A stretch of 5,628 bases of DNA from JAICND01 sp035281425. Lineage in GTDB: Bacteria; Actinomycetota; Acidimicrobiia; Spongiisociales; ZC4RG35. Each line of letters opens with the position of its first letter. Position 1 is the first letter of the stretch. A model generated the notes under the pieces. The model was not told the DNA's origin and made no database searches. It saw nothing but the letters and a program-made list of their open reading frames with translations. The translations under genes and the position numbers were made by a program. This document shows, in pieces, positions 1 through 5,585 of the stretch. The stretch spans positions 1-5,628 of the forward strand of contig DATEDX010000094.1 in assembly GCA_035281425.1 (NCBI GenBank), in the 5' to 3' direction.

Positions 1-90
1 CGGGCCGCCAACCGCAACCATCCCGTCGAGGTGGTGGGACGCCAGCTTCGGGCCATGATGCCGTTCCTAGTCCCGAGAGAAGCCCCATGA
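1..90 (+). CDS. ilvC: Ketol-acid reductoisomerase, C-terminal end (partial)
   Basis: The window opens inside this gene. Frame 1 reads 29 codons and a TGA, and the peptide contains NHPVEVVGRQLRAMMPFL, the typical extreme C-terminus of IlvC (family pattern HP-x-E-x-VG-x-x-LR-x-MMP-[WF]). The enzyme carries out the NADPH- and Mg2+-dependent isomeroreduction of acetolactate or acetohydroxybutyrate, shared by valine, isoleucine and leucine synthesis in the cytosol. The catalytic domains lie outside the window, so integrity cannot be judged. leuA follows 138 bp downstream on the same strand, which supports a branched-chain amino acid cluster. Its TGA overlaps an ATG (ATGA, 87-90) that opens a possible leader ORF. 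Identification rests on a short but characteristic tail. Confidence 0.88.
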   Translation, partial: RAANRNHPVEVVGRQLRAMMPFLVPREAP

Positions 91-161
91 AGACGAAAGC
101 CGTTAGCCGGAAGACGGAAGTGAAGATGGTGGTTGCGGCTACGGTGCCCCTGGCGCTTTAA
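87..161 (+). CDS. Possible 24-aa leader peptide upstream of leuA
   Basis: An ATG at 87 overlaps the ilvC stop as ATGA and opens a 24-codon frame ending with TAA at 159-161. Its second half reads MVVAATVPLAL, so Val codons lie at 129, 132 and 144 and Leu codons at 150 and 156, with two earlier Val codons at 102 and 120. A purine-rich stretch (GAGAGAAG, 75-82) lies four bases before the ATG and is only a weak ribosome site. The stop falls in the loop of one hairpin and just before the left arm of another (151-174 and 162-189). Leader peptides rich in the regulated amino acids are known for ilv and leu operons, including in actinobacteria. An ORF this short could arise by chance, and its first half is built partly from a local repeat, so this is a hypothesis. 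Confidence 0.3.
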   Translation: MKTKAVSRKTEVKMVVAATVPLAL

Positions 162-222
162 CGGCCGGGCGCCATAACCGACCCGGCCGACTCCCATCTT
201 CCGTCTTCCGTCTTCCGTCTGG
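106..222 (+). repeat. Heptamer tandem repeat with inverted counterpart before leuA
   Basis: TTCCGTC occurs three times in perfect tandem at 199-219, ending directly at the leuA ribosome site. The complementary word GACGGAA occurs at 113-119, within GGAAGACGGAAG (109-120), followed by AAGATGG (123-129), which matches CCATCTT at 194-200. The two sides could pair as an imperfect long-range stem (12 bp plus 7 bp with an asymmetric internal loop) enclosing about 65 bases. From memory, GGAAGACGGAAGACGG-type strings recur in intergenic DNA of some GC-rich bacteria, so this may be a dispersed simple repeat. The stem could also influence access to the leuA ribosome site. Confidence 0.6.
151..189 (+). 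promoter_or_regulatory. Two interlocking hairpins in the leuA leader (attenuator-like)
   Basis: Stem A pairs TGGCGC (151-156) with GCGCCA (169-174) across a 12-base loop. Stem B pairs CGGCCGGG (162-169) with CCCGGCCG (182-189), eight perfect G-C pairs, also across a 12-base loop. The left arm of B lies in the loop of A, and the right arm of A lies in the loop of B, sharing base 169. They therefore either exclude each other or form a compact pseudoknot. Stem B is followed by a pyrimidine-rich run (191-220) and not by a T tract, so it is not a classical intrinsic terminator. The pairing is seen directly; a regulatory role for leuA is inferred. GC-rich DNA yields chance stems, although an 8-bp perfect GC stem in a 138-bp spacer is notable. 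Confidence 0.4.
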
Positions 223-224
223 AG
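219..224 (+). promoter_or_regulatory. Ribosome binding site of leuA
   Basis: CTGGAG contains GGAG (221-224), four bases before the ATG at 229. The spacing is slightly short but usable. It directly abuts the last TTCCGTC repeat, so any pairing of that repeat could affect access to it. Confidence 0.55.
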
Positions 225-228
225 AACT

Positions 229-1731
229 ATGACCGACCAACTCATCATCTTCGATACCACTCTTCGCGACGGGGAGCAGGCCCCCGGGATCGCCCTCACC
301 CCCGACGAGAAGGTGGCCATTGCCCATCAACTGGCCAAATTGCGAGTAGATGTACTCGAGGCCGGCTTTGCCGCCTCTTCCCCCGGCGACTTCGAAGCCG
401 TCTCTCGTATTGCCGCTTCGGTAAGCGGGCCGGTCATCGCCTCCCTGGCCCGGGCCCATCCCGACGACATCGACCGGGCCTATGACGCCCTGCGGGCCGC
501 CGACAGATTCCGGATCCACGTGTTCATGTCCACCTCGCCGATCCACATGGAGAAGATGCTGCGGATGACCCCCGAGGAGGTGTTGAAGGCATCGGTGGAG
601 GGAGTGCGCCGGGCCCGCCAATACACCGACGACATCGAGTTCTCCCCCCAGGATGCCACCCGCTCCGACCCCGACTTCATGATCGCCGTCTGCCGGGCGG
701 CAGTGGAAGCCGGGGCCACCACCATCAACATCCCCGACACGGTCGGATTCGCCACTCCTTCCGACTTCGTCGACCTGCTGCAGCGGGTGTTCCGAGAAGT
801 GAAGGGCGATCGGGATGACGTGATCATGTCGGTTCACTGCCACAACGACTTGGGATTGGCGGTAGCCAACTCCCTCTCTTCGATCTCGGCCGGCGCCCGC
901 CAGATCGAAGGGGCCATCAACGGGATCGGAGAACGAGCCGGTAATACCTCGATCGAAGAAGTGGTGATGGCCATCAAGACCCGCCAGGACGTGTTCGGGG
1001 TGGAGTTGGGCGTCGACACCACCCAGCTTTACGACACCTCTCGTCTGGTGTCCCGTCTCACGGGATATCCAGTCCAGTACAACAAGGCTGTGGTGGGTCG
1101 CAACGCCTTCGCTCACGAGTCGGGCATCCACCAGCACGGGGTGCTGCGGGCGAAGGAGACCTACGAGATCATGGATGCCGCCTCGGTGGGCCAGCAGGCC
1201 GGCCAGATCGTGCTCGGCAAACACTCGGGGCGGGCCGGCTTCGCCGACGCCGTGCAGAAGCTGGGCATCGTCCTCGAGGACCAGGCCTTCGCCCGCGCCT
1301 TCGAGCGCTTCAAGCAACTCGCCGACCGCAAGGTGCAGATCGGCGAAGAGGAGATCCGGGCCATCGTCGAGGATCAGACCGGGGAAGCCGAGGAGAAGGT
1401 GCATCTGGTCAGCCTCCATGTCGCCGGGGGGAACGAAGTCACCCCTACCGCCACCGTCAGGGTCATCAAAGATGGCACCGAGCAGGTTTTCTCCGGACAG
1501 GGCGATGGGATGATCCACGCCACCTTTGCCGCTCTCCGCCTCGCCTTCGGGCTGGACGCCAAGCTGCTCGACTATCGGGTGGTGCCGGTCACCTCGGGGG
1601 CGGATGCCATGGCCGAAGTCAATGTGGTGGTGCGGATCGGCGAACACACTTATGCAGGTCACTCGGTCAACACCGACGTGGTGGAGGGATCGGCGGAAGC
1701 CTTCGCCAACGCCCTCAACAAGTCGGGCTAA
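229..1731 (+). CDS. leuA: 2-isopropylmalate synthase
   Basis: This enzyme condenses acetyl-CoA with 2-oxoisovalerate to give 2-isopropylmalate, the committed step of leucine synthesis in the cytosol. The 500-residue product has the full class layout. The N-terminal HMGL-like TIM barrel carries FDTTLRDGEQAPG (residues 8-20) with catalytic Arg13 and metal ligand Asp14. SVHCHNDLGLAVANS (201-215) supplies metal ligands His203 and His205, and NGIGERAGNT (231-240) supplies Asn239. The linker region has GIHQHGVL and GKHSGRAGF (330-338). The C-terminal allosteric domain (about 385-500) ends in NTDVVEGSAEAFANALN, typical of the leucine feedback domain. Length is close to the E. coli type (about 520), and shorter than the roughly 600-residue form of many actinobacteria. 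The ATG at 229 gives the standard N-terminus and has GGAG upstream. The ilvC tail upstream and leuB downstream support the role. Homocitrate or citramalate synthase is less likely given the overall match and context. Confidence 0.96.
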   Translation: MTDQLIIFDTTLRDGEQAPGIALTPDEKVAIAHQLAKLRVDVLEAGFAASSPGDFEAVSRIAASVSGPVIASLARAHPDDIDRAYDALRAADRFRIHVFMSTSPIHMEKMLRMTPEEVLKASVEGVRRARQYTDDIEFSPQDATRSDPDFMIAVCRAAVEAGATTINIPDTVGFATPSDFVDLLQRVFREVKGDRDDVIMSVHCHNDLGLAVANSLSSISAGARQIEGAINGIGERAGNTSIEEVVMAIKTRQDVFGVELGVDTTQLYDTSRLVSRLTGYPVQYNKAVVGRNAFAHESGIHQHGVLRAKETYEIMDAASVGQQAGQIVLGKHSGRAGFADAVQKLGIVLEDQAFARAFERFKQLADRKVQIGEEEIRAIVEDQTGEAEEKVHLVSLHVAGGNEVTPTATVRVIKDGTEQVFSGQGDGMIHATFAALRLAFGLDAKLLDYRVVPVTSGADAMAEVNVVVRIGEHTYAGHSVNTDVVEGSAEAFANALNKSG

Positions 1732-1736
1732 ACATC

Positions 1737-1790
1737 GACGCCTGCTCCAGGCACCGTCCTTATCGGCTGACGAGCGGCGACCACCGCCGT
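1737..1790 (+). terminator. Weak hairpin pair after leuA, possible terminator
   Basis: Nine bases after the leuA stop, GCCTG (1740-1744) pairs perfectly with CAGGC (1748-1752) over a three-base loop. A second small stem follows, CGGCG (1775-1779) with CGCCG (1785-1789). Neither has a T tract. GC-rich bacteria often have terminators of this poor kind, and the position just after a stop codon is suggestive, but both stems are only 5 bp. The rest of the spacer to 1883 holds a 10-bp palindrome (GCCGGCCGGC, 1821-1830), GATTAATC (1842-1849) and no further ORF that I can support. Confidence 0.25.
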
Positions 1791-1844
1791 GGAGGGCATA
1801 AGAGATTGATCGTGAGTCTTGCCGGCCGGCGGATCAGGCCCGAT

Positions 1845-1850
1845 TAATCT
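1845..1850 (+). promoter_or_regulatory. Candidate -10 element for the CNNM gene pair
   Basis: TAATCT fits the TAnnnT pattern of actinobacterial housekeeping promoters and would place transcription start near 1857, giving a short 5' leader of about 27 bases with the GGAG at 1873. No convincing -35 is seen at 16-19 bases upstream. The 152-bp gap after leuA makes an internal promoter reasonable, but the element is weakly supported. Confidence 0.22.
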
Positions 1851-1872
1851 CCTAGGCGATCTTGCCCGCCGC

Positions 1873-1876
1873 GGAG
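1873..1876 (+). promoter_or_regulatory. Ribosome binding site deciding an ATT start
   Basis: GGAG sits seven bases before the ATT at 1884, an optimal Shine-Dalgarno distance. No ATG, GTG or TTG in the reading frame lies between the upstream in-frame stop (TAA, 1845-1847) and the GTG at 1965, which is inside the first membrane helix. This site is the main nucleotide argument for initiation at the ATT. Confidence 0.5.
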
Positions 1877-1883
1877 CCAATCT

Positions 1884-3197
1884 ATTAGTACCGGCGCCGG
1901 CCTCCTAGCCGTTGCAGTCCTCATACTCCTCAACGCCTTCTTCGTCGCGGGCGAGTTCGCCCTGGTGGCGGTCGATCGGAGCCGGGTGCGGAGACTGGCC
2001 AGTGAAGGCGACCGTCGGGCGTCGCTGGTGGAACGGGCCCTAAAACGCCTCTCCTTCGAACTCTCCGGCGCCCAACTCGGCATCACTGCCACCAGCCTCC
2101 TGGTCGGCGCCATCGCCGAGCCGGCGGTGGCCCGGCTGATCGAGCCGCTTCTGGCCCAGTTCGGTTTCATCGCCGCCGAAAACCGCCTCGAAGTGGCGAT
2201 CGTTATCGCCATCACCTTCGCCACCGTCGTGCAGATGCTCTTTGGCGAGCTCATTCCTAAGAACGTCGCCATTGCCAAGCCCTACGGGACCGCGATCAGC
2301 ATCGCCATCCCCATGGCTTTCCTCAACGGGCTCTTGAAGCCGATCATCCTCTTCCTGAACCAGTCCGCCAACTGGACGGTCCGCAAGCTTGGCATCGAGC
2401 CCCGAGAGGAACTGGCCGGGGTGCGATCGCTGGAGGAGCTCGAGATGGTGATCCGCTCCTCGGGGGAAGGAGGAGAGCTCGATGACGCCGAACTGGCACT
2501 GCTCACCAGGGCTATTTCCTTCACCGAAAAAGTGGCCGCCGACATCATGGTTCCGAGGGTGGCGATCGACGCCCTCACCCGCCACGACTCGGTAGCCGAA
2601 CTGAGGAGGTCCGCGAGAGAAACCGGCCACTCCCGGTTTCCCGTCTACGACGGCGATCTCGACGAGATCGTTGGCATCGTCCATGTCAAGGACTCTTTCC
2701 GGGTTCCCGCCGAACGGCGGCCGATCACACCGGTCGCCACCATCGCCAAACCCGCCTTGGCGGTGCCTCATTCCCGGCCCCTCGATGACCTGCTGGTGGA
2801 CATGCAGCGGCAAAGCCGAGCCATGGCCCTGGTGGTGGACGAATACGGAGGGACCGCCGGGCTCGTCACCGTCGAGGATCTGCTGGAGGAACTTCTCGGT
2901 GAGATCGCCGACGAGCACGACCCCGAGGCTGCCCTGGAAGTCACCGTCGACACCGGTGAAAAGGTGGTGGTCTCCGGACAGATCAACCGCCACGACCTGG
3001 AGGAGCAGCTCGGTCTCCAAATCCCCGAAGGTCGCTTCGAGACCTTGGGGGGATATCTCACTTCGCTCCTCGGCCGCTTCCCGACCGTGGGTGAGGTGGT
3101 GACTGCGGAAGGCTGGCAGTTCGAAATCCTCGCCATGGACAAGCGCCGCATCGACCGGGTGGCGGTGATACCTCCTTCAGCTCGGAACCATCCGTGA
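1884..3197 (+). CDS. CNNM/CorC-family membrane protein with CBS pair (first paralogue)
   Basis: This is a predicted inner-membrane protein of the CNNM/CorC (hemolysin C-like) family, which is linked to Mg2+ or other divalent cation transport and resistance; true haemolysin activity is unlikely. From the ATT it has 437 residues. The DUF21/CNNM membrane domain has helices near residues 6-27, 62-85, 102-122 and 136-159, with the conserved GELIPKN at 121-127. A CBS pair follows: IMVPR (Met222-Arg225) opens the first CBS, and VVDEYGGTAGLVTVEDLLEELLGEI (DEYGG at 319-323) marks the second. A CorC_HlyC domain follows (about 358-432, with ETLGGYL). The first in-frame standard codon is GTG 1965, which would give 410 residues but delete the first helix (LLNAFFVAGEFAL). 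The ATT at 1884 has a good GGAG and aligns within one residue of the start of the next gene's product. A sequence error at an ATG (ATTAGT for ATGAGT) is an equal alternative. The stop overlaps the next start. Confidence 0.85.
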   Translation: MSTGAGLLAVAVLILLNAFFVAGEFALVAVDRSRVRRLASEGDRRASLVERALKRLSFELSGAQLGITATSLLVGAIAEPAVARLIEPLLAQFGFIAAENRLEVAIVIAITFATVVQMLFGELIPKNVAIAKPYGTAISIAIPMAFLNGLLKPIILFLNQSANWTVRKLGIEPREELAGVRSLEELEMVIRSSGEGGELDDAELALLTRAISFTEKVAADIMVPRVAIDALTRHDSVAELRRSARETGHSRFPVYDGDLDEIVGIVHVKDSFRVPAERRPITPVATIAKPALAVPHSRPLDDLLVDMQRQSRAMALVVDEYGGTAGLVTVEDLLEELLGEIADEHDPEAALEVTVDTGEKVVVSGQINRHDLEEQLGLQIPEGRFETLGGYLTSLLGRFPTVGEVVTAEGWQFEILAMDKRRIDRVAVIPPSARNHP

Positions 3198-4474
3198 GCG
3201 TTTCCGCCCTCATCTGGATGGTGGTGCTGTTGATCCTCAACGGCTACTTCGTCGCCGCCGAGTTCGCATTTACCGCCGCTCGGCGCGAGATCATCGCCCA
3301 GCAGACCAGCCGCAGTGCCCGGGCTGCCGGCTGGTTGATGACCCATCTCTCCGACACGTTGGCCGGTGCCCAACTGGGCATCACCATCGCCTCCCTCTTG
3401 TTGGGTTTTATCGCCGAGCCGGCGGTGGCTCAGATCCTGGAGAACGCATTCGGATTCCTGCCCATCCCCAGTGGCGTCCTCCACAGCGTCTCCTTCGTCA
3501 TCGCCCTCATCATCGTCGTCTACCTGCACATGGTCATCGGAGAGATGGCGCCCAAGAACATCGCCATCGCCACCCCCGAACGCGCCGCCCTCGCCATGGG
3601 GCTCACCTTTCGTACCTACATGATCGTCTTCCGGCCCGTCATCCTCCTCCTCAACACCCTGGCCAACTTCGCCCTTCGCCTTGTGAAGGTGGAGCCCCGC
3701 GACGCCCTGGAAACCGCCCGCTCCGCCGAAGATCTTGCCCAGGTGATCGCCGCCGGCCGCCAGGAGGGAGTGATCGAAGAGTTCGCCCACAAGCTCCTCT
3801 CGGGTGCCATCCTCTTCTCGGAGCGAACCGCGGCCGAGGTCATGGTCCCCCGTCCCGACATCGTGGCGCTTCCGCTCACCGCCACGCCAGTAGAAGTGGC
3901 GGCGGTGGTGACCGAAGAAGGTTTCTCGCGCATACCCGTATTCGAAGAAGACATCGACGACATCGCCGGCTTCGTCCACGCCAAGGACCTACTGGTCCTC
4001 CCCGATTCCGCCGACCACGAACCAGTCCCCCCGGAATTGGTCAGGCCTCTCCTCACAGTCCCGGAATCGGCATCGATCAGACCGCTCCTGCGGGAGATGC
4101 AACGGAGCGGTCGGCATCTAGCCCTGATCATTGACGAACATGGCGGCACCGCCGGCCTGCTTTCTCTGGAGGACATCGCCGAGGAGCTGGTCGGGGATAT
4201 CCGCGATGAATACGACGAAGAAGAGGCCGAGATCCGCCGCATCGGTGACGCTCCTTGGTACTACGTGTCGGGTTCGATTCGCCTCGACCAGCTGAAAGCG
4301 GAGGCGGGGGTGGATCTGCCCGAAGGCGAATACGAAACCGTGGGCGGGTTCGTGATGGACCGGTTGGGGCGAGTCCCCCGCCGCGGTGACCGAGTCCAGC
4401 AGGGAGATTGGACGCTGCGGGTGAGACGGATGGACGGCCGCCGGATCCAAGAGGTGGAGTTGTTGGGGCGGTAA
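3194..4474 (+). CDS. CNNM/CorC-family membrane protein with CBS pair (second paralogue)
   Basis: This 426-residue paralogue of the preceding gene has the same architecture. The DUF21/CNNM membrane domain starts with LILNGYFVAAEFAFTAARR, continues with GAQLGITIASLLLGFIAEPAVAQ, and has GEMAPKN at 116-122. A CBS pair follows, with VMVPR (Met217-Arg220) at its start and IIDEHGGTAGLLSLEDIAEELVGDI (DEHGG at 314-318) in the second CBS. A CorC_HlyC domain (about 350-424, with ETVGGFVMDRLGRVPRRGD) closes the protein. A role in divalent cation export or Mg2+ homeostasis is known for the family; the substrate here is inferred. The GTG start overlaps the upstream TGA as GTGA (3194-3197). There is only a weak GGA upstream, which implies translational coupling. 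The acidic DEYDEEEAE run after the second CBS is typical. The two products may form homodimers or a heterodimer, since CBS pairs dimerise. Both look intact. Confidence 0.92.
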   Translation: MSVSALIWMVVLLILNGYFVAAEFAFTAARREIIAQQTSRSARAAGWLMTHLSDTLAGAQLGITIASLLLGFIAEPAVAQILENAFGFLPIPSGVLHSVSFVIALIIVVYLHMVIGEMAPKNIAIATPERAALAMGLTFRTYMIVFRPVILLLNTLANFALRLVKVEPRDALETARSAEDLAQVIAAGRQEGVIEEFAHKLLSGAILFSERTAAEVMVPRPDIVALPLTATPVEVAAVVTEEGFSRIPVFEEDIDDIAGFVHAKDLLVLPDSADHEPVPPELVRPLLTVPESASIRPLLREMQRSGRHLALIIDEHGGTAGLLSLEDIAEELVGDIRDEYDEEEAEIRRIGDAPWYYVSGSIRLDQLKAEAGVDLPEGEYETVGGFVMDRLGRVPRRGDRVQQGDWTLRVRRMDGRRIQEVELLGR

Positions 4475-4493
4475 GGCCGGGGTCCGCCAGCCG

Positions 4494-4499
4494 TACACT
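4494..4499 (+). promoter_or_regulatory. Candidate -10 element of leuB (near-leaderless)
   Basis: TACACT matches TAnnnT and ends nine bases before the leuB ATG, so transcription would start about 2-3 bases before, or at, the start codon. No Shine-Dalgarno is present: the bases before the ATG are CCCGCCGCT. No -35 with normal spacing is visible. The lack of a ribosome site and the position of the -10 together suggest a leaderless or near-leaderless mRNA, a common arrangement in actinobacteria. Confidence 0.45.
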
Positions 4500-4508
4500 C
4501 CCGCCGCT

Positions 4509-5564
4509 ATGAGCTATCGACTGGCGGTCGTGGGTGGAGACGGGGTTGGTCCGGAAGTGGTGGCGGAAGCCCTGCGGGCATTGGAAGCAGCCGCCGGGCG
4601 CTTCGGTTTCACCTACGAGACGACCACCTACGACCTCGGTGGCAGCCGCTATCTCGCCACCGGTGAAGTGCTCCCCGAGTCGGTGGAGGAGGAACTGGCC
4701 GACTTCGATGCCATCTTGTTGGGGGCGGTAGGAACGCCCGACGTGGCCCCCGGCGTCCTCGAACGGGGGCTTTTGTTGAAGCTTCGCTTCGACTTCGACC
4801 TTTACGTCAACCTTCGCCCGGTGAAGCTTTACCCCGGGGTGCCTTCCCCTATTGCCGGTCTCACCCCCGATCGTTGCGATTTGGACGTGGTACGCGAGAA
4901 CACCGAGGGCCTCTATGTCGGTGCCGGGGGCATCGCCAGAAAGGACACCGATCAGGAGATCGCCACCCAAGAATCGGTCAACACCAGGTTCGGGGTAGAA
5001 CGAGTGGCGCGCTACGCCTTCGAACGCTCGGCGGGACGCCGCGGCCGGCTGACCCTATGTCACAAGACCAACGTTCTCACCTTCGCCGGCGACCTGTGGC
5101 AGCGCACCGTGCTGGAGGTGGCGGCCGACTACCCGGAGGTGACCGTCGACTACGTCCATGTCGATGCCGCCTGCCTCTATCTCGTTACCCAGCCGGAGCG
5201 CTTCGACGTGGTGGTCACCGACAATCTCTTCGGGGACATCATCACCGACCTCGGGGCGGCAGTTCAGGGAGGCATGGGGCTGGCCGCCTCTGCCAACCTC
5301 AACCCGGATCGGGTCTTCCCTTCGATGTTCGAGCCTGTTCACGGCTCTGCCCCCGACATCGCCGGCAAAGGTTGGGCCAACCCGGTAGCGGCAGTGTTGT
5401 CGCTGGCCCTCTGTCTGGACCATCTGGGAGAGACCGACGCCGCCCAGACGATAGAGCAGGCTGCGGTCTCCGTGCTGCCGGAGCTGGCAACGATGGGGGG
5501 CCCGGAAATGGGGATGAGCACGATGGAGATCGGTGAGTTGATCGCTGTCCGAGTCGCGGGTTGA
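4509..5564 (+). CDS. leuB: 3-isopropylmalate dehydrogenase
   Basis: This enzyme oxidises and decarboxylates 3-isopropylmalate with NAD+ to 4-methyl-2-oxopentanoate, the third step of leucine synthesis, in the cytosol. The 351-residue product has the family landmarks: GDGVGPEV (10-17), LERGLLLKLRFDFD with substrate-binding Arg93, NLRPVKLYPGV with Arg103, VVRENTEGLYVG with Arg129 and Tyr136, HKTNVL with Lys186, Asp219 in VHVDA, the signature NLFGDIITDLGAAVQGGMGL (239-258) with Asp243 and Asp247, and HGSAPDIAGKGWANP (288-302), where the dinucleotide binds. The LERGLLLKLRF block and overall length resemble the actinobacterial LeuB type more than the Thermus/E. coli type. Isocitrate or tartrate dehydrogenases are relatives, but the leuA context favours LeuB. 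The ATG at 4509 gives the expected N-terminus (SYRLAVVGGDG). It starts 34 bp after the CNNM stop, has no ribosome site, and probably has its own promoter. Confidence 0.95.
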   Translation: MSYRLAVVGGDGVGPEVVAEALRALEAAAGRFGFTYETTTYDLGGSRYLATGEVLPESVEEELADFDAILLGAVGTPDVAPGVLERGLLLKLRFDFDLYVNLRPVKLYPGVPSPIAGLTPDRCDLDVVRENTEGLYVGAGGIARKDTDQEIATQESVNTRFGVERVARYAFERSAGRRGRLTLCHKTNVLTFAGDLWQRTVLEVAADYPEVTVDYVHVDAACLYLVTQPERFDVVVTDNLFGDIITDLGAAVQGGMGLAASANLNPDRVFPSMFEPVHGSAPDIAGKGWANPVAAVLSLALCLDHLGETDAAQTIEQAAVSVLPELATMGGPEMGMSTMEIGELIAVRVAG

Positions 5565-5573
5565 GCGAAGGTG

Positions 5574-5579
5574 TAGGTT
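5574..5579 (+). promoter_or_regulatory. Candidate -10 element of clpC (leaderless)
   Basis: TAGGTT matches TAnnnT and is followed by exactly six bases before the GTG at 5586, so transcription would begin at the first base of the start codon. The bases between (GGCCTG) hold no Shine-Dalgarno. No -35 with standard spacing is seen. The element lies in the 21-bp gap after leuB. Confidence 0.45.
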
Positions 5580-5585
5580 GGCCTG

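Noticed and set aside
91..228. T-box or other known riboswitch before leuA
   Set aside because: I cannot find a T-box consensus or any other riboswitch core; only simple stems and the repeat are visible.
139..1662. A 507-codon open frame on the minus strand opposite leuA
   Set aside because: It is a shadow of the GC-rich leuA codons. Its translation is His/Gly/Asp-rich with no recognisable domain, and its C-terminal end merely reads through the spacer repeat.
1812..1847. GTG at 1812 in the same frame as the first CNNM gene
   Set aside because: An in-frame TAA at 1845-1847 separates it from the gene.
1965..3197. GTG 1965 as the start of the first CNNM protein
   Set aside because: It would remove the conserved first membrane helix encoded at 1899-1964, and there is no ribosome site before it. 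The upstream ATT with GGAG fits better.
2040..3979. Long minus-strand open frames opposite the CNNM genes (2040-3020 and 2768-3979)
   Set aside because: They overlap each other and the strongly supported plus-strand genes. Their translations are low-complexity and acidic/Gly/His-rich, as expected of antisense of GC-rich coding DNA.
4475..4508. Terminator between the second CNNM gene and leuB
   Set aside because: The 34-bp gap has no stable stem and no T tract.
5554..5568. TCGC...GCGA dyad just upstream of clpC as a ClgR operator
   Set aside because: Known ClgR sites have CGC and GCG about five bases apart; here the gap is seven. The dyad also overlaps the leuB stop, so I do not call it.
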